Source: JADCRZ01 sp039921525 (GTDB lineage Bacteria > Bacteroidota > Bacteroidia > Chitinophagales > Chitinophagaceae). From it: a stretch of DNA of 15,559 nucleotides. Positions 13,088-15,559 of this stretch are shown one piece after another. The stretch's first letter is position 1; every line of letters begins with the position of its first letter. Below the pieces are notes generated by a model, which saw only the letters and a program-made list of their open reading frames with translations, was not told the origin of the DNA and searched no databases. The DNA lies in NCBI GenBank assembly GCA_039921525.1, contig JBDSBP010000624.1, positions 1 to 15,559 of the forward strand. The letters run 5' to 3'. The position numbers and the translations under genes are program-made.

Positions 13088-14596
13088 TACCTAATCGGTG
13101 TAGACATAGGCACTACCCATACTAAAGCCGTAGCTACTTCAACAACAGGGCAAGTGTTTTTTGAAGAGAAAGCAAGCTACCCAACCCTTCAACCTCAACC
13201 CGGGTTTAGCGAGCAGGATCCCCTTTTAATTTTTGAAGCAGTTATCCAGGTACTGGAGAAAGTGCTGGCCAGCATTCCTGTTGAAGGGAATGTGACCGCT
13301 GTTTGTTTCAGTGCGGCCATGCATAGTATAATGGCTATTGATAAAGCGGGTAAGTCTTTAACAAATTTATATACCTGGGCAGACACCCGAAGCAACAAAT
13401 ATGCTTTTGATTTAAAAGATTCAGAAAAGGGTAAGCGGATTTATTTTCACACAGGTACCGCTGTTCATCCTATGTCGCCTTTGTGTAAAATAGCCTGGAT
13501 AAAGAATGAGCTCCCGGATATTTTCACTAATACCCATAAATTTATTTCAGTAAAGGAATACGTATTTTATCGTTTATTTGATAAATACATGGTTGACTTT
13601 TCTGTTGCTTCCGCTACTGGGTTATTTAATATCCGCACGTTAAAATGGAATGAAGAATCGCTGCAGTACGCAGGAATAACCGCTGATTCCTTATCAGAAC
13701 TTGTTTCCACCACGCATGCAGAAACGGCATTGAATAAAACATGCAACGATCGTATTGGCCTGCAAAAGGAAATTCCCTTTTACGTTGGTTCAAGTGATGG
13801 TTGCCTTGCTATTCTTGGCAGCGGCGCTACTGCACCGAATGAAGCTGCTTTAACGATAGGCACGAGTGGTGCCGTTAGAAAGATGAGCAGCCACCCGCTG
13901 ATTGATGATAAAGGTCGCCTGTTTAATTATATACTGGATGATGTAATGTTCGGTTGTGGTGGAGCATCTAATAATGGTGGAATCGTTTTGAAATGGTTTG
14001 CTGAAAACATGTTGGAAGTACCCTTTTCATCCGCGGAATCATTCGAATGGTTTATGCAAACGGCGGCTAAAGCTCCCGCGGGTTGTAACGGGCTCATCTT
14101 TTTACCGTATATCTCTGGTGAGAGATCTCCTGTATGGGATGCGAATGCCAGGGGTATGTTCCTGGGTATAAGCAACATTCACAAGAGAGAACATTTTATG
14201 CGGGCCATCCTGGAGGGAATTTCTTTTTCCATGAGCCAGATATTATTTGCCATGGAAGAAACGGATATAGACATCGATACGGTTTATGCCAGCGGTGGAT
14301 TCATCGAGTCTGATTTTTGGTTACAGATGCTCTCGGATGTTCTTAATAAAAAAATCATCGTTTCCTATGCTGCCGACGCATCCGCTATGGGCGCCATTTT
14401 CCTTGCCCTGAAAGCATTGGGATTTATAAAGGAGTGGAATGAGGTGAAAAATATGGTTGAAACGAGTGCCGTCTTTCAACCCAGTCAGCAAACCCATAAA
14501 CAGTATGCGAAAAACTTCGGGATTTTTAAATCCCTTTATAAAAAGTTGGCACCTGATTTTGCGATTTTGGCAGAAATGAACCAGGGAGCCTTATAG
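13082..14596 (+). CDS. gntK: Gluconokinase (FGGY carbohydrate kinase family)
   Basis: It phosphorylates D-gluconate with ATP to 6-phosphogluconate, feeding the pentose phosphate or Entner-Doudoroff pathway. The 504-residue protein resembles the FGGY gluconokinase of Bacillus subtilis: DIGTTHTK at 8-15 (phosphate loop), FSAAMHSIMAID at 76-87, TWADTRS at 98-104, TGTAVHPMSPL at 124-134, KFISVKEYVFY at 153-163, VDFSVASATGLFN at 171-183, GSSDG at 236-240 (Asp239 likely the catalytic base), IGTSGAV at 259-265, GERSPVWD at 346-353 and GGFIESDFW at 405-413. Xylulokinase was considered but these blocks favour gluconate. The start is TTG at 13082: TAA lies in frame at 13076-13078, and the next ATG in frame (about codon 80) would remove the ATP-binding loop. 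The protein beginning MNYLIGVDIG fits the family exactly. The gene is followed after 143 bases by a gluconolactonase-family lipoprotein. Confidence 0.9.
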   Translation: MNYLIGVDIGTTHTKAVATSTTGQVFFEEKASYPTLQPQPGFSEQDPLLIFEAVIQVLEKVLASIPVEGNVTAVCFSAAMHSIMAIDKAGKSLTNLYTWADTRSNKYAFDLKDSEKGKRIYFHTGTAVHPMSPLCKIAWIKNELPDIFTNTHKFISVKEYVFYRLFDKYMVDFSVASATGLFNIRTLKWNEESLQYAGITADSLSELVSTTHAETALNKTCNDRIGLQKEIPFYVGSSDGCLAILGSGATAPNEAALTIGTSGAVRKMSSHPLIDDKGRLFNYILDDVMFGCGGASNNGGIVLKWFAENMLEVPFSSAESFEWFMQTAAKAPAGCNGLIFLPYISGERSPVWDANARGMFLGISNIHKREHFMRAILEGISFSMSQILFAMEETDIDIDTVYASGGFIESDFWLQMLSDVLNKKIIVSYAADASAMGAIFLALKALGFIKEWNEVKNMVETSAVFQPSQQTHKQYAKNFGIFKSLYKKLAPDFAILAEMNQGAL

Positions 14597-14660
14597 CATC
14601 GATGTTGATAAACACCTTTGTGGGTTAGCAGATTAATGAAAATAAACACATGATCCGGTA

Positions 14661-14690
14661 GTGGCTGTTTTAGAACAAAACATATCTTTG
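14661..14690 (+). promoter_or_regulatory. Candidate promoter for the SMP-30/gluconolactonase-family gene
   Basis: TATCTTTG at 14683-14690 is an exact match to the Bacteroidota -7 pattern TAnnTTTG. GTG at 14661-14663, one base off the TTG of the -33 element, lies at the expected 19-base spacing. Transcription would start near 14697, about 43 bases before the ATG at 14740. It suggests this gene can be expressed separately from gluconokinase. Confidence 0.45.
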
Positions 14691-14739
14691 AGAACAGAGG
14701 ATAATAAAAGTCTCCTTCCTTTTTATACTTAAATAATCA

Positions 14740-15559
14740 ATGCGCCATATGTATAAGAATTACTTATTACAATCAACCCCATTTTTTACAACGTTGCTAA
14801 CTTTTGCTATCATCATGAACCTAAGTTCCTGCAAGGATAATAAAGAAAAAAACATTGGTAGTTTTGAACGCATCGACCCCGAGTTGTCATCGATCATTGG
14901 AGCAGATGCTACCATCAGTATAATTGCCGAAGGTTTAGACTGGAGCGAGGGTCCGTTATGGGTAGATAAGAACAAGATGTTGCTTTTTTCCGACATTCCT
15001 CAAAACAGTATATTTAAATGGACGCCTGAAAAGGGTAAGGAATTATTCCTAAAGCCTTCCGGTTACACGGGCAGTGCTCCAAGGGGCGGAGAAACCGGTT
15101 CCAACGGATTAATCCTTAACAGCAAGGGAGAACTGGTTCTTTGCCAGCATGGCGATAGAAGAATGGCTGTGATGAATGCACCCCTCGATGCTCCTAAACC
15201 CATTTTTACCACCATCGCCGATACCTACCAGGGGAAAAAATTTGATAGTCCGAATGATGCTGTGTATCACAGCAGCGGGGAACTTTTTTTTACCGATCCA
15301 CCTTATGGACTTGAAAAAAATACTGCAGACTCATTGAAGGAAGCGCCGTACCAGGGTGTTTATAAAGTGTCAACAGATGGAAAGGTTACGTTATTGATCG
15401 ATACTATTACAAGGCCCAACGGGATTGCATTTATGCCTGGTGAGAAAACACTGATTATAGCAAACTCAGACTCCACAAAAGTTAAATGGTATGCGTATGA
15501 TGTAGATGCTGATAATCTGCTGGTAAATGGAAGAGTTTTTTATGACGCTACCGATGAAT
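14740..15559 (+). CDS. SMP-30/gluconolactonase family lipoprotein (3' end beyond the window)
   Basis: The frame stays open for 273 codons from ATG 14740 to the window edge, so the gene is partial. Residues 1-31 form a lipoprotein signal peptide with lipobox LSSC; Cys31 is the predicted lipid-bearing residue, so the protein acts in the periplasm or on the outer membrane. The rest is a six-bladed propeller of the SMP-30 family: EGPLW with Glu70, SPND with Asn172, RPNG with Asn227 and NSDS with Asp244 fit the known metal and substrate ligands. The family hydrolyses sugar lactones such as glucono-1,5-lactone, needing a divalent metal. A second in-frame ATG at 14749 (MYKNYLL) is an equally possible start. 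Adjacent gluconokinase makes a gluconate-producing role plausible, although SMP-30 proteins also act on other lactones. Family is confident; substrate is inference. Confidence 0.88.
   Translation, partial: MRHMYKNYLLQSTPFFTTLLTFAIIMNLSSCKDNKEKNIGSFERIDPELSSIIGADATISIIAEGLDWSEGPLWVDKNKMLLFSDIPQNSIFKWTPEKGKELFLKPSGYTGSAPRGGETGSNGLILNSKGELVLCQHGDRRMAVMNAPLDAPKPIFTTIADTYQGKKFDSPNDAVYHSSGELFFTDPPYGLEKNTADSLKEAPYQGVYKVSTDGKVTLLIDTITRPNGIAFMPGEKTLIIANSDSTKVKWYAYDVDADNLLVNGRVFYDATDE

Noticed and set aside
13082..14596. Xylulokinase assignment
   Set aside because: The FSAAMHSIMAID, TGTAVHPMSPL and VDFSVASATGLFN blocks match FGGY gluconokinases better than xylulokinases.
1..15559. tRNA, rRNA, integrase or insertion-sequence transposase genes
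   Set aside because: None could be recognised on either strand, so no classical mobile element or integration site is claimed.

Overview
The window looks like chromosomal DNA from a member of the Bacteroidota, most likely Chitinophagaceae or a close relative. The reasons are AT-rich intergenic DNA, few Shine-Dalgarno sequences, promoter-like TAnnTTTG boxes, a BlaI/M56 pair, a DUF1080 protein, an MGH1-like GH63 glucosidase, a FusA2-type EF-G and a short acyl-CoA desaturase of the kind common in that group. The assignment to family is inference; nothing in the window names a species.

Layout. Positions 1-193 are non-coding and repeat-rich. On the minus strand, 2396-194 is a two-gene operon: a BlaI/MecI-type repressor followed one base later by an M56 (BlaR1-like) membrane metalloprotease that lacks a penicillin-binding sensor domain. 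A sterol-desaturase/fatty-acid-hydroxylase family membrane enzyme follows at 3515-2622 (minus). Divergent from it, on the plus strand, come a secreted DUF1080 protein (3748-4602) and a large cytoplasmic GH63-type glucosidase (4826-7447) with a clear terminator. Next are a small helical protein (7791-8168), an EF-G paralogue with an altered catalytic site (8408-10540), two unrecognised proteins (10704-11294 and 11537-11791), a 440-base non-coding stretch with a possible promoter and leader hairpin, an acyl-CoA desaturase (12232-12987), an FGGY-family gluconokinase (13082-14596), and the start of a lipoprotein of the SMP-30/gluconolactonase family (14740 to the window end).

How genes fit together. 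The gluconolactonase-like lipoprotein and gluconokinase make a coherent pair: lactone hydrolysis to gluconate outside the cytoplasm, then phosphorylation inside; no transporter is visible. The DUF1080 and GH63 proteins suggest glycan or disaccharide use. The other genes look like independent units.

The most unusual thing is the intergenic DNA. Five sequence-unrelated families of short tandem repeats, all with a unit of exactly seven bases (TATGAGG, AGCTGAT, AATTACG, GTTAATG, TTTGAAC/TTTAAAC), occupy the gene boundaries. They often occur as inverted pairs about 100 bases apart. Three genes have stop codons inside or touching a TATGAGG array, and gluconokinase takes its TTG start codon from a TTTGAAC array. 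Because seven is not a multiple of three, a heptamer with one stop triplet stops translation in every frame within 21 bases. Whether these arrays are neutral expansions, ends of small mobile elements or functional gene-boundary modules cannot be settled from this window alone.
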